This document shows, piece by piece, positions 24,167-32,918 of a stretch of 39,526 nt of DNA. Below the pieces are notes generated by a model, which ran no database searches, was not told the DNA's origin, and saw nothing but the letters and a program-made list of their open reading frames with translations. Every line of letters begins with the position of its first letter. Within the stretch, counting starts at the first letter, position 1. The DNA is from Chloroflexota bacterium (GTDB taxonomy: Bacteria > Chloroflexota > Anaerolineae > Anaerolineales > UBA11858). The stretch is from assembly GCA_003648195.1 (NCBI GenBank), contig QMOK01000003.1, forward strand, positions 1-39,526. Direction: 5' to 3'. Position numbers and translations under genes: made by a program.

Positions 24167-24214
24167 AACGCCTTGGTCGCACATTCCCTCAGGAATAAGG
24201 CCAAGGCGTTTTTT
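24167..24214 (+). terminator. Intrinsic terminator after the isoprenoid genes
   Basis: AACGCCTTGG (24167-24176) pairs with CCAAGGCGTT (24201-24210), followed by four more Ts (24211-24214). A small hairpin (ATTCC/GGAAT) lies in the loop. It lies between two convergent genes. Confidence 0.85.
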
Positions 24215-24245
24215 ATCTCTAATTGAATGCTCGTGTGTCTCGCTT

Positions 24246-27200
24246 CTAAACGACATCCTTTCTTTTTTGGGCAATAAACATGATAATGAAATAGCCTAAC
24301 ATGATTGCGCAAGTTGCCAGCCAACGCCTGGCAATAGTCTTATCAAAAACGTACCCATAATCATCGTACACAGAGCCAAGTAATGTTTCAGCGCTGTTGA
24401 TAGCCTTTTCCCGATTCTTGACCCAGTCGGCGCGTTCGTCTCCATATTCTTGCATGGCGTTTGTGTATTCATCCGCTTGCTCTTGGCGCAAGTTGGCATA
24501 ATCATCGCTCTGTCCAGCCATTAGGTCTGCGTATACTTGCCCCTGATCTTTGCTTTCCAGACGATAATTTTCAAACTGCTCCATGAAGGCGTCTTGTTGT
24601 TCTTGTCCTTGATTGCGTTGATTTTCCATATACACACCCATTTCACGGGGGTCAACTGGAGTTGGAAACGGGGTAAGGGATGGCAACGGAGTAGGCGTAA
24701 AGATTGGCGTTAGCGATGGCAAAGCTGTAGGGTAAGCGTAAGCTGTTGGTTGAGGTGGTTCTTCAGGTTCGGGTATGGCAAGCTTTTCTTTGGCGATATC
24801 GTCGTAGAAATCAGGAGATAGTACGCCAGGAAAATCAGCGCAATCTGTAAAGATACTTTCTCCCATGCAAATACAATCTTGTTTGATAGCGTCTGGCAGG
24901 CGTTGCCGATCTTCTTGGAATGCCATGCAAGGGTCTATCATTAGTTTATCTCCCATATGCGTGGATTTAACAAGTCCTTCCCAAATCCAGCGCGAGGACA
25001 TAATCGTGCTAATCTGTCTTCCTCCGGGCATGACGTCAATGGGCAATAGGGCGCCGGCAAACAAGAATTGCGGCACTAAAATAATTATTAGCAAAATCAT
25101 GGACGAGTTCTGGTTGGGGGCAATAGCCGAGACCATCAAGCCAATAAGATAGCCTGACAAACTCCCCAGCAACAAGGTTATAAAGAGGGCAATATAATCT
25201 TGGATGCTAGGAATAGTTGGCCGCACGAAGAAAATGCGGAAAGCCATCAACACAGCCGCCTGGTAAATGGCTAAGACGACGCCAACCCATACCTTTGAGA
25301 GGAGGTAGGGAAGGATACGTAAATTGACTGCCCTTTCCCTCTTGTAAATATCCGTTTCTTTAACTATCTCTCTAACACTGCACAGCGAACCGGCCAATAA
25401 GGCAACGATGGATAGCATGTACCATTGGGACATGACCAATTCTACGTCACCGGTTACAGGGTCAAAAAGGTCTTTACCCCAAATGAAATCCATCATCCCT
25501 AAAATTGGCGCTAAGGCCAACATCATAGTTAATGAGACTTTGTCTTGCATCATAATTTTAAGGTTACGAGCGGAAAGAATCAAGAATTGGCGTAGTGAGG
25601 AGAGTTTTCTTTTGGCTTTATGCAGTTTCTCGGCTTGTTGAGCTGTAACAGGCCGGTTTTTCGCTTGGGGACTGTCTTTTCCCATAATTTTGGCGTAAAC
25701 GCTAGAGTGCAGATAACGCTCGCGCCATTCGTTGGGGGCACCACGTGAATCGTCATCCAAAATCCGGTAAATATCATCGAATTCCATTTTCTTTTCGCGG
25801 CGTTCACGATCTGTTCGATGTTCATCAAAGTATGCTAAGGCATCTTCAGGGGCACCGTAGAAGGCTAAATTTCCCCCACGCGCTAAAAAGATAACCTTAT
25901 CACACAGCATCACGTTTTTAGTGGCGTGCGTGATTAAAATTACCGTGCGGCCTTGGTCAGCTAGGTTGCGCATCAGTTTCATCATGTCGTATTCGGTGCC
26001 GGGGTCTAAGCCGCTGGTAGGTTCGTCCAAGAAGAATAGACGCGGTTTGGTTAGCAGCTCTACACCTATAGATACGCGTTTTAGCTGTCCGCCAGATAAA
26101 TTGGAAATTGGTACATCTTGCCGTTCAATCAAATCTAGTTCTTTGAGTACTTCTTGAACCGCAGCATGTCGCTCTGACTTGCCAATATCTGAAGGCATGC
26201 GCAGTTGCGCTACGTAATCTAAGGCGATCTTGGGAGTTAATTCTGCGTGAACAATGTCTTTTTGGGGGACGTAACCAATGTCGTTTCGGAAAAGATCGTA
26301 GTGATTATAAAGTTCAACTCCATTGATTAGCACCTGACCATGGCTAGCAGGCCAATACCCGCTTATGGCATTAAGGAACGTTGTTTTTCCCGATCCGCTC
26401 ATTCCAACCAAGGCAACAAATTCATTCGGTTCAATAATTAGGTTAATATTTTTTAGTAGGTTGAGCGTGTCGCTAACTCGTTGGTTGATGTTTTTAGCTG
26501 TGATTTTTAAACCAGTTTCAATTCTTCCTTGTAGTTTATTTCCGGCAATTTCAAAGACAAATGGGCCAATGCAAATCTGGTCATAGTCCTCTAAAAATTT
26601 CTCGTTTTCGACAATATCTTTATTAACATAAACTCCGTTAGTGCTGCGTAAGTCTTTTATGCGGTAACGCTTCCCTACTTTTTCAAACACTGCATGGTAA
26701 CGGCTAACCAGGGGATGCTCCAAGACAACATGATTATCTCGCGCGCGGCCAATTGTCACGCGGGCATGAGAAGCCAAATCCATAGTTCTTACCTGAGTAG
26801 GGACTATGGACATATCTGTATCTATGATGGTTTCTGAAGTATCAACGCCATCTATCCAAACGGCATCCCCCGGCATGATCATTGTTCCACTGACAGCGGC
26901 TCCTATTTCACTTAGAACTTCAACGCAGAGTTCATGGTTTCCTATGGTTATTTTCTGCCCGGCGTCAAATTGGTATTTCTCACGCGGTTTCAATGGTAAT
27001 CCATCTAACTCAATCCCATTCGTAGAATCCAAATCCGTTATCCAAAGAGTGCCAGCATCAACTGTTATAGTGCCATGCAGCCGCGAAACCTCATGATCGT
27101 CTAGGCATAAATCATTATCTTCATCGCGCCCAATTGTAATATCACCAGGTAGAAGGACAAACGTGTTCCATGCCCCACCCTGCAAACGATACCGCAACTG

Positions 27201-27611
27201 GAAACGATCGTTCACGCCATGGCTTTGGTCGCCGCCCGCAATTACCGCCTTTGGGGAAGAGGCATCTACTCTAACGGCCTGAGGCATATCCACAGGTTTT
27301 ACCTCCTGAAGCGGGAACTTTAGCATCAACGTACAAGCTCCTATCGTCACCGATTGCCCTGCTGAAAGTTTAAAAGGAACGTTTGGCACCAACTCTTGAG
27401 AATCTACAAATGTGCCGTTACTGGAGCCTATATCTATCAAATAGGCCTGGGTTCCATCCCATTGTAAATAGGCATGTTGGCGTGAGACTCTAACATGATC
27501 AAGAATCAAATCACAATCTACGCCGCGTCCAATTACAATATTCCCCACAGCCAGAGGAAATTCTTGCCATTCTCCATTTTCTATCTGGTATTGAATTACG
27601 TAATCTGCCAT
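24246..27611 (-). CDS. Three-FHA ABCG-type transporter with long extracytoplasmic insert
   Basis: This is a 1,121-residue fusion. Three FHA phosphothreonine-binding domains lie at about residues 27-90, 158-222 and 283-348 (each with GRxxx and SRxH, as in IGRGVDCD and SRQHAYL). An ABCG-type ATPase follows with Walker A GMSGSGKT (about 402-409), signature LSGGQLKR (about 504) and Walker B LFFLDEPTSGLDPG (about 525). A membrane domain of several helices spans about 680-910. A late insert before the last helix (about 1099-1117) holds a Cys-rich stretch (CICMGESIFTDC), a Thr/Pro linker and a Gln/Asp-rich helical part. One chain thus supplies signal reading, ATPase and membrane half; dimerisation is expected. 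I use ATG 27611 (GGAGAGCG upstream). The substrate is unknown. Confidence 0.9.
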   Translation of the reverse strand: MADYVIQYQIENGEWQEFPLAVGNIVIGRGVDCDLILDHVRVSRQHAYLQWDGTQAYLIDIGSSNGTFVDSQELVPNVPFKLSAGQSVTIGACTLMLKFPLQEVKPVDMPQAVRVDASSPKAVIAGGDQSHGVNDRFQLRYRLQGGAWNTFVLLPGDITIGRDEDNDLCLDDHEVSRLHGTITVDAGTLWITDLDSTNGIELDGLPLKPREKYQFDAGQKITIGNHELCVEVLSEIGAAVSGTMIMPGDAVWIDGVDTSETIIDTDMSIVPTQVRTMDLASHARVTIGRARDNHVVLEHPLVSRYHAVFEKVGKRYRIKDLRSTNGVYVNKDIVENEKFLEDYDQICIGPFVFEIAGNKLQGRIETGLKITAKNINQRVSDTLNLLKNINLIIEPNEFVALVGMSGSGKTTFLNAISGYWPASHGQVLINGVELYNHYDLFRNDIGYVPQKDIVHAELTPKIALDYVAQLRMPSDIGKSERHAAVQEVLKELDLIERQDVPISNLSGGQLKRVSIGVELLTKPRLFFLDEPTSGLDPGTEYDMMKLMRNLADQGRTVILITHATKNVMLCDKVIFLARGGNLAFYGAPEDALAYFDEHRTDRERREKKMEFDDIYRILDDDSRGAPNEWRERYLHSSVYAKIMGKDSPQAKNRPVTAQQAEKLHKAKRKLSSLRQFLILSARNLKIMMQDKVSLTMMLALAPILGMMDFIWGKDLFDPVTGDVELVMSQWYMLSIVALLAGSLCSVREIVKETDIYKRERAVNLRILPYLLSKVWVGVVLAIYQAAVLMAFRIFFVRPTIPSIQDYIALFITLLLGSLSGYLIGLMVSAIAPNQNSSMILLIIILVPQFLFAGALLPIDVMPGGRQISTIMSSRWIWEGLVKSTHMGDKLMIDPCMAFQEDRQRLPDAIKQDCICMGESIFTDCADFPGVLSPDFYDDIAKEKLAIPEPEEPPQPTAYAYPTALPSLTPIFTPTPLPSLTPFPTPVDPREMGVYMENQRNQGQEQQDAFMEQFENYRLESKDQGQVYADLMAGQSDDYANLRQEQADEYTNAMQEYGDERADWVKNREKAINSAETLLGSVYDDYGYVFDKTIARRWLATCAIMLGYFIIMFIAQKRKDVV

Positions 27612-27892
27612 TTTAACGCTCTCCATAATTAGCTATATACACGTTAATGCACCATACTAAAAAATGCCCACCTATTTCTAGTCCGTTTTGAGTCATGCCA
27701 AAATACTCACAAACAAAACTAAATTGTAAATGACACACAATAAATTACAAATAATTGCTACAATCAATTCCCCACATTTTAAATTTACCATTCACCATTT
27801 CGCTTGACACAGACCCCTTACCACAGATTTTGGGCATAAAAACCCGTTTTCTAGACAACCTCAAATCATTTGAAACAGACCCTAATCATTCC

Positions 27893-28723
27893 TTATCGCT
27901 TCCTGAACCATACGGCATAAACCCCAAGTCCCACCCCGCCCAAAAGCAAAACAACACCCATCAACCCAAGCAAAGGCGACTTGCCAACATCTTCAGTAAT
28001 AGGCAAATTCTCTTCCACCGTTTCAGAATTAGCTTGAGCGCCAAAAGTAAGGTAAGAAATATCCCCTGCGGCCAACTCTACAGCGGTATTCAATACCATA
28101 GTTGGGTTATACCCTTCGGGAATAGCAGCACTAGCATTATAAGATCCCTCCTCTAAATTTTCAGTGCAAAAATAATCATCCCCCTCTACAGTATCTTCGG
28201 TGATAGAAACGGAGCCATCCCTGTTACTAATATTAATCGCCCCACCGGGTAAAGAATGTTCCTCTTCTTGGCGAATAGAATCGCCGTTCTCATCCTCAAA
28301 AACTAACACGCACAATGTTCCAAAACCCGGTTCAGGAGTTTCTGTAGGCATAGCTGGAGTAGCAGTGATAGCAAAAACCACGGTCGGCTCCACGACTTCT
28401 GCCGGCCCAGCCAACCCCAAAAACAATTCCTGCCCCGGAACAACCACTTCGTCTGCGCCAAGATTATTCAAAGCCCGCAAGTCAGCCACCGAAATCCCAG
28501 TAATGGCAGCTATACGCCACAAAGTATCTCCCTGCTTTATAATATAAATAATTCTCCCATCTGTCCCAGGTGTAGGGGTAGGAAAAGGAGTGAGCTGGTA
28601 CTGTGGAGCAGCTTGAACAGGCCCTTGCCAAACAACGCCCAACACAAGAAGAATAGCAAAGCCAAGGCCAAAAACAGTTTTTGTAAAAGTGAGTTTCTTC
28701 ATACCTTGATTATACCCATTCAT
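27893..28723 (-). CDS. LysM surface protein with CNA-B-like domain
   Basis: This 276-residue exported protein has a signal peptide (cleavage near QAAPQ). A LysM domain follows (YIIKQGDTLWRIAAITGISVADLRALNNLG, about residues 60-105), which binds peptidoglycan. After a Thr/Pro linker comes a prealbumin-like repeat (LVFEDENGDSIRQEEEHSLPGGAINI), typical of SdrD/CNA-B surface domains. The C-terminus is a membrane helix and a basic end (VYAVWFRKR). No LPxTG-like motif is seen. ATG 28723 is preceded by TTGGAGAAAACATA, a good ribosome site; an ATG 7 codons later lacks one. The protein is probably held in the membrane and wall. Confidence 0.75.
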   Translation of the reverse strand: MNGYNQGMKKLTFTKTVFGLGFAILLVLGVVWQGPVQAAPQYQLTPFPTPTPGTDGRIIYIIKQGDTLWRIAAITGISVADLRALNNLGADEVVVPGQELFLGLAGPAEVVEPTVVFAITATPAMPTETPEPGFGTLCVLVFEDENGDSIRQEEEHSLPGGAINISNRDGSVSITEDTVEGDDYFCTENLEEGSYNASAAIPEGYNPTMVLNTAVELAAGDISYLTFGAQANSETVEENLPITEDVGKSPLLGLMGVVLLLGGVGLGVYAVWFRKR

Positions 28724-29138
28724 TATGTTTTCTCCAAGGAGAGATTAAAAATGCTGAGAATTGGAGAAAAAAAGGCGGAGCGCCCGAGGAAGAGCAGTTC
28801 GCCAAAATAGGGCGGATAGGCGTGGGGGAGGGTACACGCAGACAATGGAATGTTGTGCAAGGGAGCAGGGCGAAAAGAAAATGGAACGAAAACATATCTC
28901 AAAAAAGTAAAAAATAGCGCAAAATGAGTTACAATAGACAAAATATAATCGTAACTACTCAGGCATGTCATTGCGAAGCGGTGTTTTCCCGCTGAAGCAA
29001 TCTCCTAGAGCGTCTGGGAGACTGCTTCGGGGCAAAAAACGCTCCTCGCAGTGACATTTCAAAGGTGGGCTGAGCAGTTACATATAATCAACAGAATATC
29101 CCCTGATGCTAACCGCACTAAAAGGATAAAAAAGACCC
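28724..29138. other. Divergent intergenic region with MITE copy 2
   Basis: This 415-base region separates the LysM gene (-) and gatB (+). It contains the MITE at 28951-29081. A 19-codon frame at 28751-28810 has a strong AAGGAG site, but that site is half of a short palindrome also used by the LysM gene, so I do not call it. Nothing else is evident. Confidence 0.6.
28943..29089 (-). mobile_element. MITE family 2, copy 2 (131 bp) with 8-bp target duplication
   Basis: The element occupies 28951-29081, with ends GTAACTACTCAG and CTGAGCAGTTAC (one mismatch from perfect inversion). Flanking direct repeats are ATATAATC (28943-28950 and 29082-29089). Read on the minus strand it matches copy 1 (19463-19592) at most positions. 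The target contains TATAAT, so the insertion duplicated a -10-like sequence, and the right copy is 50 bases before gatB. Confidence 0.88.
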
Positions 29139-30575
29139 ATGACCAAATATGAAACCGTAATCGGCCTCGAAACCCACATCCAACTAAACACCCAAAGTAA
29201 AATTTTCTGTTCCTGCAAAGCAGACTCTTGGGGAGATCCACCCAACACCAATATTTGTCCAGTATGCACAGGGCAACCGGGCGTACTACCCATTCCCAAC
29301 AAAGCTGTCATAAAAAAAGGCATCCTCCTCGCCGCAGCTATGAACTCTGAGATTCGCCCCGTTTCATTCTTCGATAGGAAAAACTACTTCTACCCCGACC
29401 TCCCCAAAGGGTACCAAATAACACAATACGACATGGCTCTTGGCAAGGGCGGGTATATGGACATTCCCACCATCAACGGAGAAACACGAAGAGTAACTAT
29501 CGAAAAATTGCACCTTGAAGAAGATGCGGGGAAAACCATCCACAAGCCTGGGCGCAGGTTGCTAGACTTCAATCGTTGCGGCGTCCCTCTTATAGAAATG
29601 GTGACCGGGCCAGACTTACGTTCTGCAGACGAAGCCGCCGAATACCTCACCCGCCTCCGGCAACTTCTGCGCTGGATTGGAGTCTCAGAAGCAGAGATGG
29701 AAAAAGGCCACCTCCGCTGCGATGCGAACGTATCCATTAGACCAATAGGCTCAACCGAGCTAAACCCCAAAATGGAAATCAAAAACGTTAACTCTATTGA
29801 ACACGTTCGCCACGCCATCAATGCAGAAGTCAAACGTCAAATCAAAGAAGTAGAAGCCGGACGCAAGATTACATCTTGGACGCTAGATTGGGATGAAGAC
29901 ACGCAAACCCTTTCTAAGATGCGCTCTAAAGAAACAGAAGCCGACTATCACTACTTTCGAGAGCCAGATTTACTGCCCGTGCGCTTAGACGCAGAAGAAA
30001 AAGATAAGGTCCTCGCTCAACTCCCTGAACTCCCCTTAAAGCGTCAAGCCCGCTTCGAGAAAGAATACGAACTTCCTACTTACAACGCAGAAATTTTAAC
30101 CAGTGAACGTGCGCTCTCCGATTATTTTGAAGCCACTGTTAAATTCTATCGGGGAGAAGCTAAACAGGTTTCCAATTGGATTATGAATGATGTACTCGGC
30201 ATCCTCAACGAACGTGGACTTTCCGCCCCGGAGCTTCAACTTACTCCCGAACGCCTGGCAAAAGTCATCATTCTCGTAGACAATAAAGTCATAAATACCT
30301 CTACGGGGAGAGATATTCTCCGCAAAGTAGAAAGCAGCGGCAAAGATCCCGCTCAAATTGTAGAAGAAGAAGGCTTAAGTCAGATGACCGACAACGCAGC
30401 CATTGAGAAAGTTTGCGCCGAAATTATTGAGGAAAACCCCTCTCAGGTGGAGCAATACCAAAATGGAAAGAAAATGGTCTTGGGCTGGCTCATTGGTCAG
30501 GTGATGGGAAAAACGCGCGGCAAAGCCGATCCTCAGGCAGTTAGAGCAATGTTGCAAAAATTACTATCCGATTAA
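29139..30575 (+). CDS. gatB: Aspartyl/glutamyl-tRNA amidotransferase subunit B
   Basis: This 478-residue subunit of the GatCAB complex amidates mischarged Glu-tRNA(Gln) or Asp-tRNA(Asn). It opens with YETVIGLETHIQLNTQSKIFC and GQPGVLPIPNKAVIKKGILLAAAMNSEI. The Mg-binding and tRNA core has KNYFYPDLPKGYQITQYD and HLEEDAGK, and the C-terminal tail domain (YqeY-like) ends GKTRGKADPQAVRAMLQKLL. Cysteines C26 and C28 with C41 (FCSCK, NICPVC) may bind zinc. gatA and gatC are not in the window, so the complex is encoded at separate loci. Upstream is a MITE (28951-29081). Confidence 0.95.
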   Translation: MTKYETVIGLETHIQLNTQSKIFCSCKADSWGDPPNTNICPVCTGQPGVLPIPNKAVIKKGILLAAAMNSEIRPVSFFDRKNYFYPDLPKGYQITQYDMALGKGGYMDIPTINGETRRVTIEKLHLEEDAGKTIHKPGRRLLDFNRCGVPLIEMVTGPDLRSADEAAEYLTRLRQLLRWIGVSEAEMEKGHLRCDANVSIRPIGSTELNPKMEIKNVNSIEHVRHAINAEVKRQIKEVEAGRKITSWTLDWDEDTQTLSKMRSKETEADYHYFREPDLLPVRLDAEEKDKVLAQLPELPLKRQARFEKEYELPTYNAEILTSERALSDYFEATVKFYRGEAKQVSNWIMNDVLGILNERGLSAPELQLTPERLAKVIILVDNKVINTSTGRDILRKVESSGKDPAQIVEEEGLSQMTDNAAIEKVCAEIIEENPSQVEQYQNGKKMVLGWLIGQVMGKTRGKADPQAVRAMLQKLLSD

Positions 30576-30617
30576 CGCCTATATTCTTAGACAATACCTA
30601 TGCCGCTAAATATTAAA

Positions 30618-30668
30618 CTTCAAGTCTCCGGCGCGGTTGTAAAAAACAGCCGTACCGGAGACTTGAAG
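30618..30668 (+). repeat. 14-bp perfect hairpin after gatB
   Basis: CTTCAAGTCTCCGG (30618-30631) and CCGGAGACTTGAAG (30655-30668) are perfect arms. Inside, CGGTTGT and ACAGCCG (30634-30640, 30646-30652) make a second stem with a 5-base A loop. It lies 42 bases after the gatB stop. There is no T run, so it is not a classical terminator. Confidence 0.6.
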
Positions 30669-30684
30669 CGTCCGAGCAAAACGC

Positions 30685-30787
30685 GGGGGAATGGCATCAC
30701 GTTAGCAGAGCGGCGAATACCAGCCCGAAGGGGAATTGGGCACGGGGGTTGCAGTGGGTTCGCTCTGGAGCGTCATGCCACTCCCCC
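30685..30787. repeat. 103-bp imperfect inverted-repeat element between convergent genes
   Basis: GGGGGAATGGCATCACG (30685-30701) and its near complement CGTCATGCCACTCCCCC (30771-30787) pair at 15 of 17 positions, and an inner stem (AGAGCG..GAA with TTCGCTCT) continues. It is followed 13 bases later by the end of the GNAT gene, on the opposite strand. It could be another small dispersed element or a bidirectional end structure. No target duplication was found. Confidence 0.5.
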
Positions 30788-30800
30788 AGCATTCACCCTC

Positions 30801-31223
30801 TCAATCAAGTTCTTGAGACATCATCGTCAACTTCACCCTTTCTGTCCAGCCCAAACTTTCCCAAAAATCCATGCCGTCTTTGTTATCCTCAAAAATGAAG
30901 AGATGGCATTTCTGAATGCCAATGCGGGTGAGGGCATATAAGCAACGCCCTACCAAGGAGCGTCCAAGACCTTGGTGGCGATAGTCGGGATGCACCATCA
31001 AATGATGAATATACCCCCGCCGGCCATCGTTTCCACACAAAACGGCTCCGGCTATCTCACCATTTTTCCAGGCCACGAAGCTCATGGATGGATTGCGCTT
31101 CAGGAATTTCTCAATTCCTGAATAAGAATCCGCTTGGCTCAATTCGATATCTTCGCTCATCTCCCAGAGCTGGTAAATTTTATCATAGTCTTTTAAGTTC
31201 ATTTCGTAAATTTCAAAATTCAT
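30801..31223 (-). CDS. GNAT-family N-acetyltransferase
   Basis: This 140-residue enzyme transfers an acetyl group from acetyl-CoA. The acetyl-CoA loop is YRHQGLGRSLVGRCL (Q/RxxGxG/A motif), preceded by the beta strand YIHHLMVHPDYR and followed by KCHLFIFEDNKDGMDFWESLGW, the C-terminal GNAT pattern. It fits the small-enzyme subgroup; the substrate is unknown. It lies alone on the minus strand, converging on gatB. Confidence 0.85.
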   Translation of the reverse strand: MNFEIYEMNLKDYDKIYQLWEMSEDIELSQADSYSGIEKFLKRNPSMSFVAWKNGEIAGAVLCGNDGRRGYIHHLMVHPDYRHQGLGRSLVGRCLYALTRIGIQKCHLFIFEDNKDGMDFWESLGWTERVKLTMMSQELD

Positions 31224-31299
31224 TGCATTTACTTCCTTGGATTCAACTCGGTGGGTGTTCCTCTTTTGTGAGTGCCCTTTTTTTATTTATACGGGTAAT

Positions 31300-32499
31300 C
31301 TAAATTATTTCAATCGCCATAGCAACCGCTTCTGCTCCGCCAAGGCAAAGGGAGGCTATGCCACGCTTAAGCCCACGATCTTTGAGGGCGTAGAGCAAGG
31401 TGGTCAGGACGCGGGCGCCACTGGCCCCAATTGGGTGTCCCAGAGCAATTGCTCCGCCGTGGACATTCACTTTTTCCCAATCCCAGCCTTGGCCGGTGAG
31501 GGCTTTTCCATCCGCTAAGACTTGAGCGGCAAAGGCTTCATTCAGCTCAATAAGATCAACGTCTTCCAATTTCCAGCCAGTTTTCTTAAGTAAAATGGGG
31601 ATGGCTTTTGCCGGCGCGTAGAAGAGATATTTTGGCTCTACGGCCGCATAGCTATAGGCTATAATTCGAGCCATAGGCGCAACCCCCATTTCTTCTGCTT
31701 TCGCAAGACTAGAGATAACAACAGCCGAAGCGCCATCGTTCAACCCCGGCGCATTCCCTGCCGTCACTTTTCCACCTTTGACGAAGGCCGGGCGCAATTT
31801 AGATAAGACTTCAATTGATGTGTCTCGGCGTGGTGTCTCATCGGTGTCAAAGATGGTCACTGCTCCTTTGCGGCCTTTCACTTCTACGGGAACAATTTCG
31901 GCCTTGAATTTGCCCTGGTCAATGGCATTGATGGCCTTTTGGTGGCTCTGGTAAGAAAATTCATCCATGGCTTCGCGAGAGATGCCATATTCTTCGGCGA
32001 TGAACTCTGCGGCATTACCCATGCTCCAATCTTCAAAGGGATCCCATAATCCATCTTTTAGAAGCGCGTCTGTAAGTTCAGTGTGACCAAATTTTAGTTT
32101 CCCTGTCCGTCCAGACACCAAATAGGGAACGCGGCTCATGTTCTCCATTCCACCAGCCACAAAAAGATCGGCATCACCAGCTTTAATTGCTTGCGCGGCC
32201 AGCATGGCGGATTTCAAGCCCGAACCACAAACTTTGTTGATGGTGAACGCCCCAACCGAAACCGGCAATCCAGAGAAAATGGCCGCTTGTCGGGCTGGGT
32301 TTTGCCCCAGACCAGCGGAAACGACATTTCCCATAATTACTTCGTGTATGTCTGTTGGTTGGGGAATAGCAGCGCGTTTGACGGCTTCGCGCACGACAAT
32401 TGCTCCTAGTTTTGGGGCAGGAATACCACTCAAAGATCCTTGGAAACGTCCAGAGGGCGTCCGCACCGCGCTAAGGATTACAGGGATATTACTCGTCAT
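31300..32499 (-). CDS. Acetyl-CoA acetyltransferase (thiolase)
   Basis: This 399-residue enzyme condenses two acetyl-CoA to acetoacetyl-CoA or cleaves 3-ketoacyl-CoA. The acylated cysteine is C91 ([13 protein letters not shown]). The base triad includes H355 ([11 protein letters not shown]) and C385 ([12 protein letters not shown]), where the usual CIGGG is [16 protein letters not shown] and ECNEAFAAQ-like ELNEAFAAQ are family blocks. The ribosome site AAGGAGGATGAACT precedes ATG 32499. No other pathway gene is adjacent, so direction of use is open. Confidence 0.93.
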   Translation of the reverse strand: MTSNIPVILSAVRTPSGRFQGSLSGIPAPKLGAIVVREAVKRAAIPQPTDIHEVIMGNVVSAGLGQNPARQAAIFSGLPVSVGAFTINKVCGSGLKSAMLAAQAIKAGDADLFVAGGMENMSRVPYLVSGRTGKLKFGHTELTDALLKDGLWDPFEDWSMGNAAEFIAEEYGISREAMDEFSYQSHQKAINAIDQGKFKAEIVPVEVKGRKGAVTIFDTDETPRRDTSIEVLSKLRPAFVKGGKVTAGNAPGLNDGASAVVISSLAKAEEMGVAPMARIIAYSYAAVEPKYLFYAPAKAIPILLKKTGWKLEDVDLIELNEAFAAQVLADGKALTGQGWDWEKVNVHGGAIALGHPIGASGARVLTTLLYALKDRGLKRGIASLCLGGAEAVAMAIEII

Positions 32500-32810
32500 A
32501 GTTCATCCTCCTTGAGATAAAAATCAGTGATAAATTATTCCATCGTTTCAACACATGTTTCACGCTTCAATTCTCCAAAATTACTCTAGCGTCTACAGGA
32601 CAAGACGTAGATAGCCAGCGTTTTCGCCCCTATGCGTAATCAAGTTCGCTGCGTCATCATCTTATGCATATGTTCAGCAGGAGGGGGGAGAAATTGCATG
32701 AGGGGGGGCAAGTCGTTCGAAAAATGTTTTTAGGGGGATATGGTTTCGCTTTCATCTAATTGTAGCAGAAAACTCACAAATATGAAAAAATCTTTCCATT
32801 CAATTTCCCC

Positions 32811-32841
32811 TTGACAATTATAGAACATCTGTTCTATAATT
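32811..32841 (+). promoter_or_regulatory. Consensus promoter with 26-bp palindromic operator (SOS-box type)
   Basis: TTGACA (32811-32816) and TATAAT (32835-32840) with an 18-base spacer are both perfect consensus. Across the spacer and the -10 runs a perfect palindrome, 12-base arms around TC (32816-32841); its core is GAACATCTGTTC, which fits GAAC-N4-GTTC, the Gram-positive and actinobacterial LexA-box pattern. A repressor bound here would block RNA polymerase. LexA is an inference; another palindromic repressor is possible. Confidence 0.75.
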
Positions 32842-32861
32842 ATGTTCACATCCCTTACCCA

Positions 32862-32898
32862 CGCCTCTCTGCGTTCCTGCCAAGCACGCAGGGAGGCG
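32862..32898 (+). promoter_or_regulatory. Leader hairpin upstream of the membrane protein gene
   Basis: CGCCTCTCTGCGT (32862-32874) pairs with ACGCAGGGAGGCG (32886-32898) with one T-G pair and an 11-base loop. It lies in the transcribed leader between the promoter and the ribosome site (AAGGAGG, 32908-32914). It may protect or tune the mRNA. Confidence 0.55.
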
Positions 32899-32918
32899 GT
32901 TAGTCACAAGGAGGAACC

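Larger units (their letters stand above)
32500..32918. other. Divergent intergenic region with promoter and operator
   Basis: This 419-base region has no gene. From 32500 to about 32800 it is A/T- and G-run-rich without recognisable structure. Its right part holds a consensus promoter with a palindromic operator and then a leader hairpin, described separately. Confidence 0.6.

Noticed and set aside
28751-28810. A 19-codon frame with a strong AAGGAG site
   Set aside because: The site is one arm of a short palindrome shared with the LysM gene, and the peptide is too short to support without conservation data.
30600-30941. A 113-codon plus-strand open frame after gatB
   Set aside because: It crosses both structured elements and runs antisense into the GNAT gene; composition is not protein-like.
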